DNA from: JAZQQB01 sp045628865 | Lineage (GTDB): Bacteria; Bacillota; Clostridia; Lachnospirales; Lachnospiraceae | Length of the DNA stretch: 25,872 nt | Assembly (NCBI GenBank): GCA_045628865.1 | Contig: JAZQQB010000045.1 | Location: 1 to 25,872, forward strand | Reading direction: 5' to 3' | Shown: positions 7,524 to 14,229 of the stretch, in pieces | How positions within the stretch are numbered: the stretch's first letter is position 1 | How the letters are laid out: each line of letters starts with the position of its first letter | The notes under the pieces: generated by a model | Told to the model about the DNA's origin: nothing | The model's database searches: none | Seen by the model: only the letters and a program-made list of their open reading frames with translations | Position numbers and translations under genes: made by a program

Positions 7524-9072
7524 GTATCGTTTTGCGATTATATTTATGGTGGTCATGTTTTTGACCATTGGATTTTGTTTTATAGCTAATAACTTCTTCT
7601 TGGAAGTCTTTTATACAAAGCAAAAAGTTGATACGCTGTTAGATGCATATCAAGAGATAAACGAAGAGGCCAATGATGGTGATATTAGTAATATGGATTT
7701 TGCATTTCGTTTACAGGCCTTATGTGAGACGCATAACATTAGTGTAATCATCTATGATCTTGAAAATAATCAGAGGATTTGTTCGGGTACATCGAATCCA
7801 CAGGATTTGATGATCAGGTTGATCAATAATTTTTACATGGGACTCATGGAGCTGGAAGGTGAACAGAAAATGGATATGCAGGAGCCTTCTCAATACGAAT
7901 CAGATGGGAATCATGGAAGAGAACAGTTTTCTTTTGGTACAGCAGATGATATATATATGCAGAATGAGGATTTCACCATTCGAAGTGTAACAGATACTTT
8001 TTCCTCCAATGAATATATTGAGATGTGGGGATTTTTAGATAATGGAGATATTTTCATGATCAGAACCATGAAAGCAGCTATTAAGGAATCTGTGAAGGTT
8101 TCTAACCGCTTTCTATTGTATACAGGTATTGTGGCTGTTGTGATTGGTTCAATTCTGATCATCTTTATATCGGACAAAATGACAAAACCTATTTTGCGTC
8201 TCAGTCGAATTTCAGAAAAAATGAAGGTTCTTGATTTTGAAGCGAAATATGAAACACGAAATAAAAGAAAAGACGAAATTGACCAGTTAGGAGAAAATAT
8301 CAATCTGTTGTCTGAAACCCTGGAAAAAACAATTCAGGAGTTGAAAACAGCAAATGTGGAACTGCAAAAGGATAATGAGAAGAAGACACAGATTGATGAG
8401 ATGCGAAAGGAATTTTTGTCCAATGTAACCCATGAATTGAAAACGCCAATAGCGTTGATTCAGGGATATGCAGAGGGATTAAAGGAAGGTATTACAGATG
8501 ATCCGGAAAGTATGGATTTTTACTGTGATGTCATTATAGATGAAGCTACCAAGATGAACCAGATGGTCAAAAAATTGCTGACATTAAACCACTTGGAGTT
8601 TGGTACAGATCAGGTTGTCATGGAGCATTTCGATATTGTGGCAATGATCTCGAATTATTTATCTTCTTCACAGATTGTGATCAAGCAGAATGAACTTGAT
8701 GTTCAGTTTATTGAAAAAGATCCGATATATGTGTGGGGAGATGAATTTAAGACAGAGGAAGTTTTCACAAATTATTTTACAAATGCGATGAATCATGTTG
8801 ATCAAAAGAAAATGATTGATATTAAGATAAGCAAACATGATGGAGTAGTGAGGGTATCAGTTTTCAATTCTGGAGAGTCAATTCCAGCGGAAAGCATACC
8901 ATATATATGGGATAAGTTTTATAAGGTTGATAAAGCCAGAACAAGAGAATATGGAGGAAGTGGTGTAGGTCTTTCTATTGTAAAGGCAAGTATGGAATCT
9001 ATGAATCAGAAGTATGGTGTGATCAATTATGATGAAGGGGTAGAATTTTGGTTTGAATTAGATGCTAAATAA
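7507..9072 (+). CDS. membrane sensor histidine kinase
   Basis: A 521-residue kinase paired with the preceding regulator. Order: membrane segment 1 (FAIIFMVVMFLTIGFCFIAN), an extracytoplasmic sensor region of about 165 residues, membrane segment 2 (LLYTGIVAVVIGSILIIFI), a HAMP domain (DKMTKPILRLSRISEKM), a coiled coil, the dimerisation/phosphoacceptor domain with His309 in NVTHELKTP, and an ATPase domain with N-box (FTNYFTNAMNH), a G1-type box in the variant form FNSGESIP, and IWDKFYKVDKARTREYGGSGVGLSIVK. The start is TTG at 7507, with a G-rich ribosome site eight bases upstream inside the regulator gene. The stimulus is not identifiable. Confidence 0.92.
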   Translation: MKSSIKYRFAIIFMVVMFLTIGFCFIANNFFLEVFYTKQKVDTLLDAYQEINEEANDGDISNMDFAFRLQALCETHNISVIIYDLENNQRICSGTSNPQDLMIRLINNFYMGLMELEGEQKMDMQEPSQYESDGNHGREQFSFGTADDIYMQNEDFTIRSVTDTFSSNEYIEMWGFLDNGDIFMIRTMKAAIKESVKVSNRFLLYTGIVAVVIGSILIIFISDKMTKPILRLSRISEKMKVLDFEAKYETRNKRKDEIDQLGENINLLSETLEKTIQELKTANVELQKDNEKKTQIDEMRKEFLSNVTHELKTPIALIQGYAEGLKEGITDDPESMDFYCDVIIDEATKMNQMVKKLLTLNHLEFGTDQVVMEHFDIVAMISNYLSSSQIVIKQNELDVQFIEKDPIYVWGDEFKTEEVFTNYFTNAMNHVDQKKMIDIKISKHDGVVRVSVFNSGESIPAESIPYIWDKFYKVDKARTREYGGSGVGLSIVKASMESMNQKYGVINYDEGVEFWFELDAK

Positions 9073-9129
9073 GTCGTAAATTTATGGTGAATGTTTTGGA
9101 AATGAAGCAATTTCCTAAAGGGGGATTCT

Positions 9130-9888
9130 ATGAGAAAGACGAAAAGATGCATGTTAGTCATGGCAGGAATATTTCTACTTTCTAATTTGGTAGGATGTGG
9201 AGATACGATTCCGACCCTTACAGCAGAAGAAAACTGGATGATAGCTGAATATTCTGCTGGTTTACTATTAAAATATGATGCTCATAATATCAGAAGGCTA
9301 GTTAGTGATGATATGATTGATGAGGCATATGAAAGAGCTTATCAGCAGGCAGAATGGCAATGGAAGGTGGAGAAGTATCAGGAAGAACAGAAAAAAGAGG
9401 AAATGGAAGCTTCATCACATGGCGGAAATGGATCGGAATCTTCAGCGGATACAGAAGTTGTAGATTATTCTATGGAAGAAATCCTTGGTATTTCTGGTAC
9501 GTTCCAAATAGAGTATTTGGGCTATGAGGTTTGTAAAAGTTATCCTTCTGAGGACTCTGAGGATTATTATGTCGCAATGGAGGCAACAGGTGGAAATGAT
9601 TTGTTTATCCTGCATTATCAGATGACAAATCTGACAGGTGAAGAGCAGCTTTGTGATATTCTTCACTCGGGCGTAACATTTTCTGCTACAATCAATGAGA
9701 AGAAATATGGTTCGCAGCTTACACTTCTGATGGATGATCTCTCACAGTATTATGAAGTGATTCCAGCATATGAATCTAGACAGGTTGCTATTTTGTTCCA
9801 GATTCCAGAAGAAATGGCATATGATATAGAAAGCGTGTCTTTGAAGGTAAAATCTAAAACAATGAATAATCGATTTATATTAGAGTAG
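9130..9888 (+). CDS. lipoprotein of unknown function
   Basis: A 252-residue protein with a signal peptide ending in a lipobox (NLVGC; Cys23 would carry the lipid), so it should sit on the outer face of the membrane. A charged helical stretch rich in Glu, Gln and Lys (residues about 55-100) is followed by a beta-rich domain of about 145 residues, resembling the DUF4352/DUF5105 type of immunoglobulin-like lipoprotein domain; that resemblance is weak. ATG follows a run of Gs at a good distance. It lies 57 bases behind the kinase and is probably co-transcribed with the two-component pair, possibly as a target or accessory. A terminator follows. Confidence 0.75.
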   Translation: MRKTKRCMLVMAGIFLLSNLVGCGDTIPTLTAEENWMIAEYSAGLLLKYDAHNIRRLVSDDMIDEAYERAYQQAEWQWKVEKYQEEQKKEEMEASSHGGNGSESSADTEVVDYSMEEILGISGTFQIEYLGYEVCKSYPSEDSEDYYVAMEATGGNDLFILHYQMTNLTGEEQLCDILHSGVTFSATINEKKYGSQLTLLMDDLSQYYEVIPAYESRQVAILFQIPEEMAYDIESVSLKVKSKTMNNRFILE

Positions 9889-9941
9889 CTTGCTTTGGAT
9901 TTCACTAGTAATGAGTTGGATAGAGTGAATATAGATGTAAT

Positions 9942-9974
9942 AAAGGCTGTTTCTCATGATGGGAAACAGCCTTT
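9942..9974. terminator. bidirectional terminator between converging genes
   Basis: A perfect 12-base stem, AAAGGCTGTTTC (9942-9953) and GAAACAGCCTTT (9963-9974), with a nine-base loop. T/A-rich flanks serve both the plus-strand lipoprotein gene and the minus-strand phosphatase gene. Confidence 0.85.
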
Positions 9975-9987
9975 GATTTTGGATGGA

Positions 9988-10794
9988 TTAAATAAAACCG
10001 TAATGCTTTAGTGCGTGTTCAATACCGCCTGCACTTGACTTTAGTGTGACAAAGGATGCGAGGTGTAAAAGATCGTCATTGGCTGCGTTGCCCATAACAA
10101 CACTGTTAGGAACGTAGCTTAGCATTGAAAGATCATTGTTACTGTCACCGAATGCATAGGCGTTAGATAAATCGATATGATAATGTTTTAACAAAAATTC
10201 GATTCCGGAAGCCTTTGAAAATCCCAAAGGAACGAATTCACGGAAATTTCCACCTCGATCAATACAGGTAAAGTAAGGATCACTGACCTTACGAAATGCG
10301 GTTAATTGTGCTTCATCGGAAAACCAGATTACGAATTTATCACAGGAAAAATCAGGTGATTCAGGGTCATGTGACATATCATAATGTCGGTTTTTGAAGG
10401 CTTGCAGTTGTCTGATGGCACTAGGATGTGTCAAAGGTCTTGAAGTGTCAAAGACCACTTCTTTTTTTGACTCGAATAGAATGTCTACATTGGTTTCTCG
10501 GGCAATACATAAGATTTTCTTTGTGAGAATAGGAGTTTGTTCTATGTATAGTAATTCTTTACCTTCAGAATAAATATTGGTTCCGCAGCCGCAGACATAT
10601 CCATCAAATCCCACCATTCGAAAACGCTGTTCCACATTCTGGAAGCATCTTCCGGTATTGATAAACATGAGATTGCCGTTGGCTCTTGCAGCGCGAATGC
10701 TGGAGATAGTACTGTCTGGAATAGATCCATCCAATTCAGAGGTGATGGTTCCGTCTATATCAAAAAAAGCTATTTTTCTAGTTTGTGTATTCAC
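9988..10794 (-). CDS. Cof-type HAD-superfamily phosphatase
   Basis: A 268-residue enzyme that probably dephosphorylates small sugar phosphates, nucleotides or cofactors in the cytoplasm. It shows HAD motif I (FFDIDGTIT; nucleophile Asp12, acid/base Asp14), motif II (INTGR), a large C2-type cap, and motif IV (AYAFGDSNNDLSML) followed by VMGNA, the classic Cof/YidA pattern. I chose GTG at 10794, because GGAGG lies eight bases upstream of it; the ATG at 10809 would place that ribosome site inside the coding region. The gene stands alone between two terminators. The substrate cannot be read from the sequence. Confidence 0.9.
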   Translation of the reverse strand: MNTQTRKIAFFDIDGTITSELDGSIPDSTISSIRAARANGNLMFINTGRCFQNVEQRFRMVGFDGYVCGCGTNIYSEGKELLYIEQTPILTKKILCIARETNVDILFESKKEVVFDTSRPLTHPSAIRQLQAFKNRHYDMSHDPESPDFSCDKFVIWFSDEAQLTAFRKVSDPYFTCIDRGGNFREFVPLGFSKASGIEFLLKHYHIDLSNAYAFGDSNNDLSMLSYVPNSVVMGNAANDDLLHLASFVTLKSSAGGIEHALKHYGFI

Positions 10795-10869
10795 GATTGT
10801 ATCCTCCATGAATAGTAATTTTTGTGAGACGTTTTTGTCCCGACCAGTATAATATACTATAGTGATAAA

Positions 10870-10909
10870 AAAAGCGCCATATGAAATGCAAATTTCATAT
10901 GGCGCTTTT
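10870..10909 (-). terminator. strong terminator behind the TetR gene
   Basis: A perfect 18-base inverted repeat (10870-10887 and 10892-10909) with a four-base loop (GCAA on the plus strand). On the minus strand the stem runs into seven Ts, ending transcription of the TetR gene 13 bases beyond its stop codon and isolating it from the phosphatase gene. Confidence 0.9.
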
Positions 10910-10921
10910 ATAAAGCAAAAA

Positions 10922-11515
10922 CTATGGAATATATTTGTAATGAGTTAGTGCGCGTTCAGTCAGTTCCAGAATATCGCCATCGTAGTTGAAAAATGAGTAC
11001 GTATTTATTGCGGCTATTCCGTGAACCAAAGACCACATACCGATTACACATTCGCTAATGGTATCCTCTGGAAAACTGTTCTTTTTCAAGAAATCTGTTG
11101 CAACCTCCTGAAAAAAAGTAAATGGCTTAAAATCGCTAAATATTGTACCATTCGTCTGCATGCTGATCGCATTTTCTACAACATTTTCTTGAAAAAATAA
11201 GTTGTAGTAATGATGATTGTCAATAAAATATTTTACATAACCTTTACCAAGTAAAATCAGAATATCGTCTGATGCCTTATTCTCTTCATAGATGTTTAAA
11301 AGATATTGGTAAAAGTCCTCTGCAATATTATCTTTTATTGCTTTGACTAGTTCCTGCTTATCTTTAAAATGATTTTTTGGCGCTGCATAGCTAACATTAC
11401 ATCTTTCAGCAACTTGTCTTAAGGAAAAAGACTGCAGTCCATTTGCTTTGATCATAGTTTTTCCTTCTTTGATCAGATCATTTTTTAGATTCTTATGATG
11501 GTAAGATTTTGACAT
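10922..11515 (-). CDS. TetR-family regulator (YHHG type), probable controller of the lipid locus
   Basis: A 197-residue regulator. Residues about 4-60 carry the helix-turn-helix in the YHHG-subfamily form (SYHHKNLKNDLIKEG, then FSLRQVAERCNVSYAAPKNHF); the rest is the helical ligand-binding and dimer domain. TetR proteins usually repress and release DNA when a small ligand binds. I chose ATG 11515, with AAGGGGG six bases upstream; an ATG seven codons earlier has no such site. It is the last gene of the minus arm, 114 bases behind the carboxyltransferase gene, with a possible promoter of its own. The palindromes at 14161-14216 are its most likely operators. An activator role or another target cannot be excluded. 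Confidence 0.85.
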   Translation of the reverse strand: MSKSYHHKNLKNDLIKEGKTMIKANGLQSFSLRQVAERCNVSYAAPKNHFKDKQELVKAIKDNIAEDFYQYLLNIYEENKASDDILILLGKGYVKYFIDNHHYYNLFFQENVVENAISMQTNGTIFSDFKPFTFFQEVATDFLKKNSFPEDTISECVIGMWSLVHGIAAINTYSFFNYDGDILELTERALTHYKYIP

Positions 11516-11604
11516 TTTTTGCCCCCTTTTTAACAAAAATGGCCCCTTTCCATATATAGTGTAAAGCTTATTAAATCATGTAGTAAAATACCTTTAACTG
11601 AATT

Positions 11605-11633
11605 ATTATACTACAATTTATTTTATAAGTCAC
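11605..11633 (-). promoter_or_regulatory. possible separate promoter of the TetR gene
   Basis: On the minus strand, GTGACT (11633-11628), a 17-base spacer and TATAAT (11610-11605). The -10 is perfect, the -35 matches 4 of 6. It overlaps the stop codon of the carboxyltransferase gene. No copy of the 19-base palindrome is seen here. Confidence 0.4.
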
Positions 11634-13294
11634 ATATTTCTAAAACGATCGTATCGTTGTTTTGCAATTTGCTGCCGAGAAACTCCGTGAAAGCTTTTTA
11701 AAAATTCTATTAGGTTTTCCTTGATGTATCCTGAAATGGAACTGATGGTTGAAGCATCTGCTCCACCATATTCAGGAATGATTTTCTCAATAATGCCTAG
11801 TTTCTTCAAATCCTGTGCTGTGATTTTCATCTTTTCAGAAGCTTCCATTGCTCTATTGGAATCTCGCCATAAGATGGAAGCATATCCTTCTGGAGACAAG
11901 ATAGAATAAGTAGCATTTTCCATCATCCAGACTTCATTGCCTACAGCAGTTGCTAAAGCACCGCCAGATCCTCCTTCTCCAAGCATAATACATAATACAG
12001 GAACTTTTAAAGCTGACATTTCGTAAAGATTCTTTGCAATTGCTTCTCCTATATTACGCTCTTCAGATTCCAATCCTGGATATGCACCTGATGTATTCAC
12101 AAAACTAACAATTGGACGGTTGAATTTTTCGGCTTGCTTCATTAAACGAAGAGCTTTTCGATATCCCTCTGGAATTGGCATTCCAAAGTTTCTCATTACG
12201 GCTTCTTCATAGGTGCTTCCTTTTTGATCTGCGATAACGGTAATAGGTTGTCCATTGATAAAACCAATTCCACCAATAATAGCATGATCATCACAAAAGT
12301 GTCGGTCACCATGCGCTTCAATAAAGCTGTCAAAAATAAGATCGATATATTCCATTGCAGACGGACGATCGAAACGACGGGCTGCTTTTACTTTTTGCCA
12401 AGGTGACCAAGGATTACTTTTTACTTGTTTTTCCTTAGCAATTTCAGTTGGCATAAAGGTATAATCGATATGCTCAATAAAATTATCATAGCCTTCCTGT
12501 TTCCTGTGAGAAACGATGAGGAAATGCATTACCTTACGCATATCTTTTCGACTGATGATACCATCAATTAACCCATGTTCTAATAAAAATTCGGCAGTTT
12601 GGGCACCCTTAGGAAGGTCATGCCCGATGGTTTGTTTAATGACTCTGGGGCCTGCAAAACCAATCAACGCACCAGGTTCTGCCATAATAATATCTCCAAG
12701 CATTGCAAAACTTGCTGTAACACCACCAGTGGTTGGATCTGTCAGAATAGTACAATACAGATTTCCAGCCTTTGAATGCTGTTTGATAGCAGCACTTGTT
12801 TTTGCCATTTGCATTAGAGAAACGATTCCTTCTTGCATGCGGGCACCGCCTGAACAACAAAAAAAGAATACAGGAAGACTCTTTTCCGTTGCTTTTTCTA
12901 TGGACCTTGTTACTTTTTCACCAACAACATAGCCCATACTTCCCATCAAAAATCGTGCATCACAAATACCTAACACGATTGAATGACCAAATATCTTAGC
13001 CTCGCCTACTGTAAATGCTTCATGTAAGCCAGTTTTGGCGCGTACCTCTTCAATTTTCGCTTCGTAATCTTCATTTTCTAATGGATTAGTAGTTGGAATA
13101 TCTTCGTACCATGGTTCGAAGGAACCTTTATCCGCTACCATACGAATTCGTTCTTTTGTGCTTACTCTAAAATATCCGTTGCATTCATAGCAAATATATC
13201 TTGCTTTAGCAACCCGCTTTTTATCAACCATTTTCCCACATTTTGGACATTTGATATATTCTGATTCCATATTCTTCAAATCATGTTTCAACAT
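11630..13294 (-). CDS. accDA: acetyl-CoA carboxylase carboxyltransferase, fused beta and alpha subunits
   Basis: A 554-residue protein that transfers carboxyl from carboxybiotin to acetyl-CoA, giving malonyl-CoA. The N-terminal half is AccD: a zinc ribbon (Cys16, Cys19, Cys35, Cys38), then the crotonase fold with FFFCCSGGARMQEG and TDPTTGGVTASFAMLGD. From about residue 297 it is AccA (SPWQKVKAARRFDRP, GDRHFCDDHAIIGG, MLGEGGSGGALA, ILSPEGYASILWRD), without much of the usual AccA N-terminal helix. Biotin carboxylase and the biotin carrier are not in the window, so it must borrow them. Beside a polyketide-type synthase, the natural reading is dedicated malonyl-CoA supply. The 13294 start has only a weak ribosome site; ATG 13270 is an alternative. 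It lies 46 bases after the nitroreductase gene. Confidence 0.92.
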   Translation of the reverse strand: MLKHDLKNMESEYIKCPKCGKMVDKKRVAKARYICYECNGYFRVSTKERIRMVADKGSFEPWYEDIPTTNPLENEDYEAKIEEVRAKTGLHEAFTVGEAKIFGHSIVLGICDARFLMGSMGYVVGEKVTRSIEKATEKSLPVFFFCCSGGARMQEGIVSLMQMAKTSAAIKQHSKAGNLYCTILTDPTTGGVTASFAMLGDIIMAEPGALIGFAGPRVIKQTIGHDLPKGAQTAEFLLEHGLIDGIISRKDMRKVMHFLIVSHRKQEGYDNFIEHIDYTFMPTEIAKEKQVKSNPWSPWQKVKAARRFDRPSAMEYIDLIFDSFIEAHGDRHFCDDHAIIGGIGFINGQPITVIADQKGSTYEEAVMRNFGMPIPEGYRKALRLMKQAEKFNRPIVSFVNTSGAYPGLESEERNIGEAIAKNLYEMSALKVPVLCIMLGEGGSGGALATAVGNEVWMMENATYSILSPEGYASILWRDSNRAMEASEKMKITAQDLKKLGIIEKIIPEYGGADASTISSISGYIKENLIEFLKSFHGVSRQQIAKQRYDRFRNM

Positions 13295-13340
13295 AACAAT
13301 AACTCATTTCTTTCTAATTTTTTAAAAGCAGAATGGAATA

Positions 13341-14012
13341 TTATATCCATTCAAAATTATCAGTTCCCGCAGCTAATTCAAATGAATATTTTAAGATACC
13401 AGTATCATAGGAGGTGTATTTTCCATTTTGGCAACTTAAACTAACATTTTTGTTGTTCCCTTTAATGAAAAAAGCTTGTTTATTAAGAGCTGTTGGTGCA
13501 TCTAAACAAGCTTGCACACCGTCTACGAACCATGTTGGTGCATCAGCTTCATAGGAGCAGACTTCGGACATTTCTTTAGATTTGTGAGCTTTCCCGGAAT
13601 GAACCCCGTATCCGATTGCTATAATACCAGCGATAAATTGTCCATTCATTTTTTTTTGTACGACCTTTTTATTAAATGTGTCACCAATCCACCAGGTATT
13701 CAGACCAAGAGATTGAGCGTAGATCATCATATCCATTCCAAAATATCCTATTTTTTCAAGATCAGGATTTGATTGTTCACTGGATAAAATGATGTAGTTA
13801 TTAACATTTTTTGATAGAAACACTTTAAAAAATGTATTGAGTCCATTGCCATCGTTTGTCATTAGCTTGAAATGAAGTTGTTCATTTCGATTGATTTGAT
13901 CAATACGAGAGACAAGAGAATCAATAATATTTGTTGGCAAGGCCTTATCATAATATTTAGTAACCTTGTGTCTTGTATGAAGAGCATTCTTCATAGCTTC
14001 ATTTTGAAACAT
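13341..14012 (-). CDS. nitroreductase-family flavoprotein
   Basis: A 223-residue protein, probably FMN-binding and NAD(P)H-dependent. The N-terminal THRHKVTKYY-like segment (ALHTRHKVTKYYDKALP) corresponds to the RRSVRxF phosphate-binding motif of nitroreductases; GYFGMDMMIYAQSLGLNTWWIGDTF is the typical central region, and the C-terminal YDTGILKYSFELAAG fits the TM1586-like subgroup. I chose ATG 14012, with AGGGAGG eight bases upstream; an ATG at 14036 would put that site inside the gene. It is the first gene of the minus arm, about 125 bases after its predicted transcription start. In this setting it might act on the growing or finished lipid, for example reducing a double bond, but the substrate is unknown. 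Confidence 0.8.
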   Translation of the reverse strand: MFQNEAMKNALHTRHKVTKYYDKALPTNIIDSLVSRIDQINRNEQLHFKLMTNDGNGLNTFFKVFLSKNVNNYIILSSEQSNPDLEKIGYFGMDMMIYAQSLGLNTWWIGDTFNKKVVQKKMNGQFIAGIIAIGYGVHSGKAHKSKEMSEVCSYEADAPTWFVDGVQACLDAPTALNKQAFFIKGNNKNVSLSCQNGKYTSYDTGILKYSFELAAGTDNFEWI

Positions 14013-14037
14013 AGTCAATTCCTCCCTAGTTGTCATT

Positions 14038-14131
14038 TGATTTCTCGTTTATTCCTAGTCAATAAAATTAAGGATTTGAAGCTTATTTTCAGAGCTTAAA
14101 TAGTTCGATTTGTAAGAATTTTGAGAAATCA
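14038..14131 (-). other. leader of the minus arm bounded by a 9-base inverted repeat
   Basis: The minus arm transcript should carry about 125 untranslated bases. TGATTTCTC (14038-14046) and GAGAAATCA (14123-14131) are exact inverse copies at its two ends and could pair in the RNA over a 76-base loop. I recognise no riboswitch class. Confidence 0.35.
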
Positions 14132-14147
14132 TTCATATTTTGTGATT

Positions 14148-14176
14148 ATTATAAAAAAAAATATTGACGGTGTCAA
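14148..14176 (-). promoter_or_regulatory. consensus promoter of the minus arm
   Basis: Read on the minus strand: TTGACA (14176-14171), exactly 17 bases, TATAAT (14153-14148). Both hexamers are perfect vegetative consensus. The -35 is the right half of the palindrome at 14161-14179, so a repressor bound there would block it. Confidence 0.85.
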
Positions 14177-14179
14177 TAT
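14161..14179. promoter_or_regulatory. operator 1: perfect palindrome shared by both promoters
   Basis: ATATTGACGGTGTCAATAT: eight-base arms around a three-base centre. Its left arm holds the plus-strand -35 and its right arm the minus-strand -35. A dimeric repressor bound here would silence both arms at once; the linked TetR protein is the obvious candidate. Confidence 0.75.
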
Positions 14180-14192
14180 TGAGTATTATACT
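14164..14192 (+). promoter_or_regulatory. strong promoter of the synthase arm
   Basis: TTGACG (14164-14169), exactly 17 bases, TATACT (14187-14192). It lies between the two operator copies and about 38 bases upstream of the first start codon. Confidence 0.85.
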
Positions 14193-14197
14193 TTTCA

Positions 14198-14216
14198 ATG
14201 TTGATAGTGACAATAT
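14198..14216. promoter_or_regulatory. operator 2: imperfect copy of the palindrome
   Basis: ATGTTGATAGTGACAATAT matches operator 1 at 15 of 19 positions. Centres are 37 bases apart. It covers the predicted transcription start of the plus arm and ends just before the ribosome site, so it should affect that arm more than the minus arm. Confidence 0.65.
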
Positions 14217-14229
14217 TAAGGAGGACGTG

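Noticed and set aside
7911..8303. Minus-strand open frame of 130 codons
   Set aside because: Antisense to the membrane-spanning and HAMP part of the histidine kinase.
12516..12932. Plus-strand open frame of 138 codons opposite the carboxyltransferase gene
   Set aside because: It lies wholly antisense to a strongly conserved AccD region and its translation resembles no protein; a shadow frame.
14164..14229. Extended N-terminus for the KS-CLF protein
   Set aside because: These bases contain the promoter and both operators; the AAGGAGG five bases before 14230 sets the real start.
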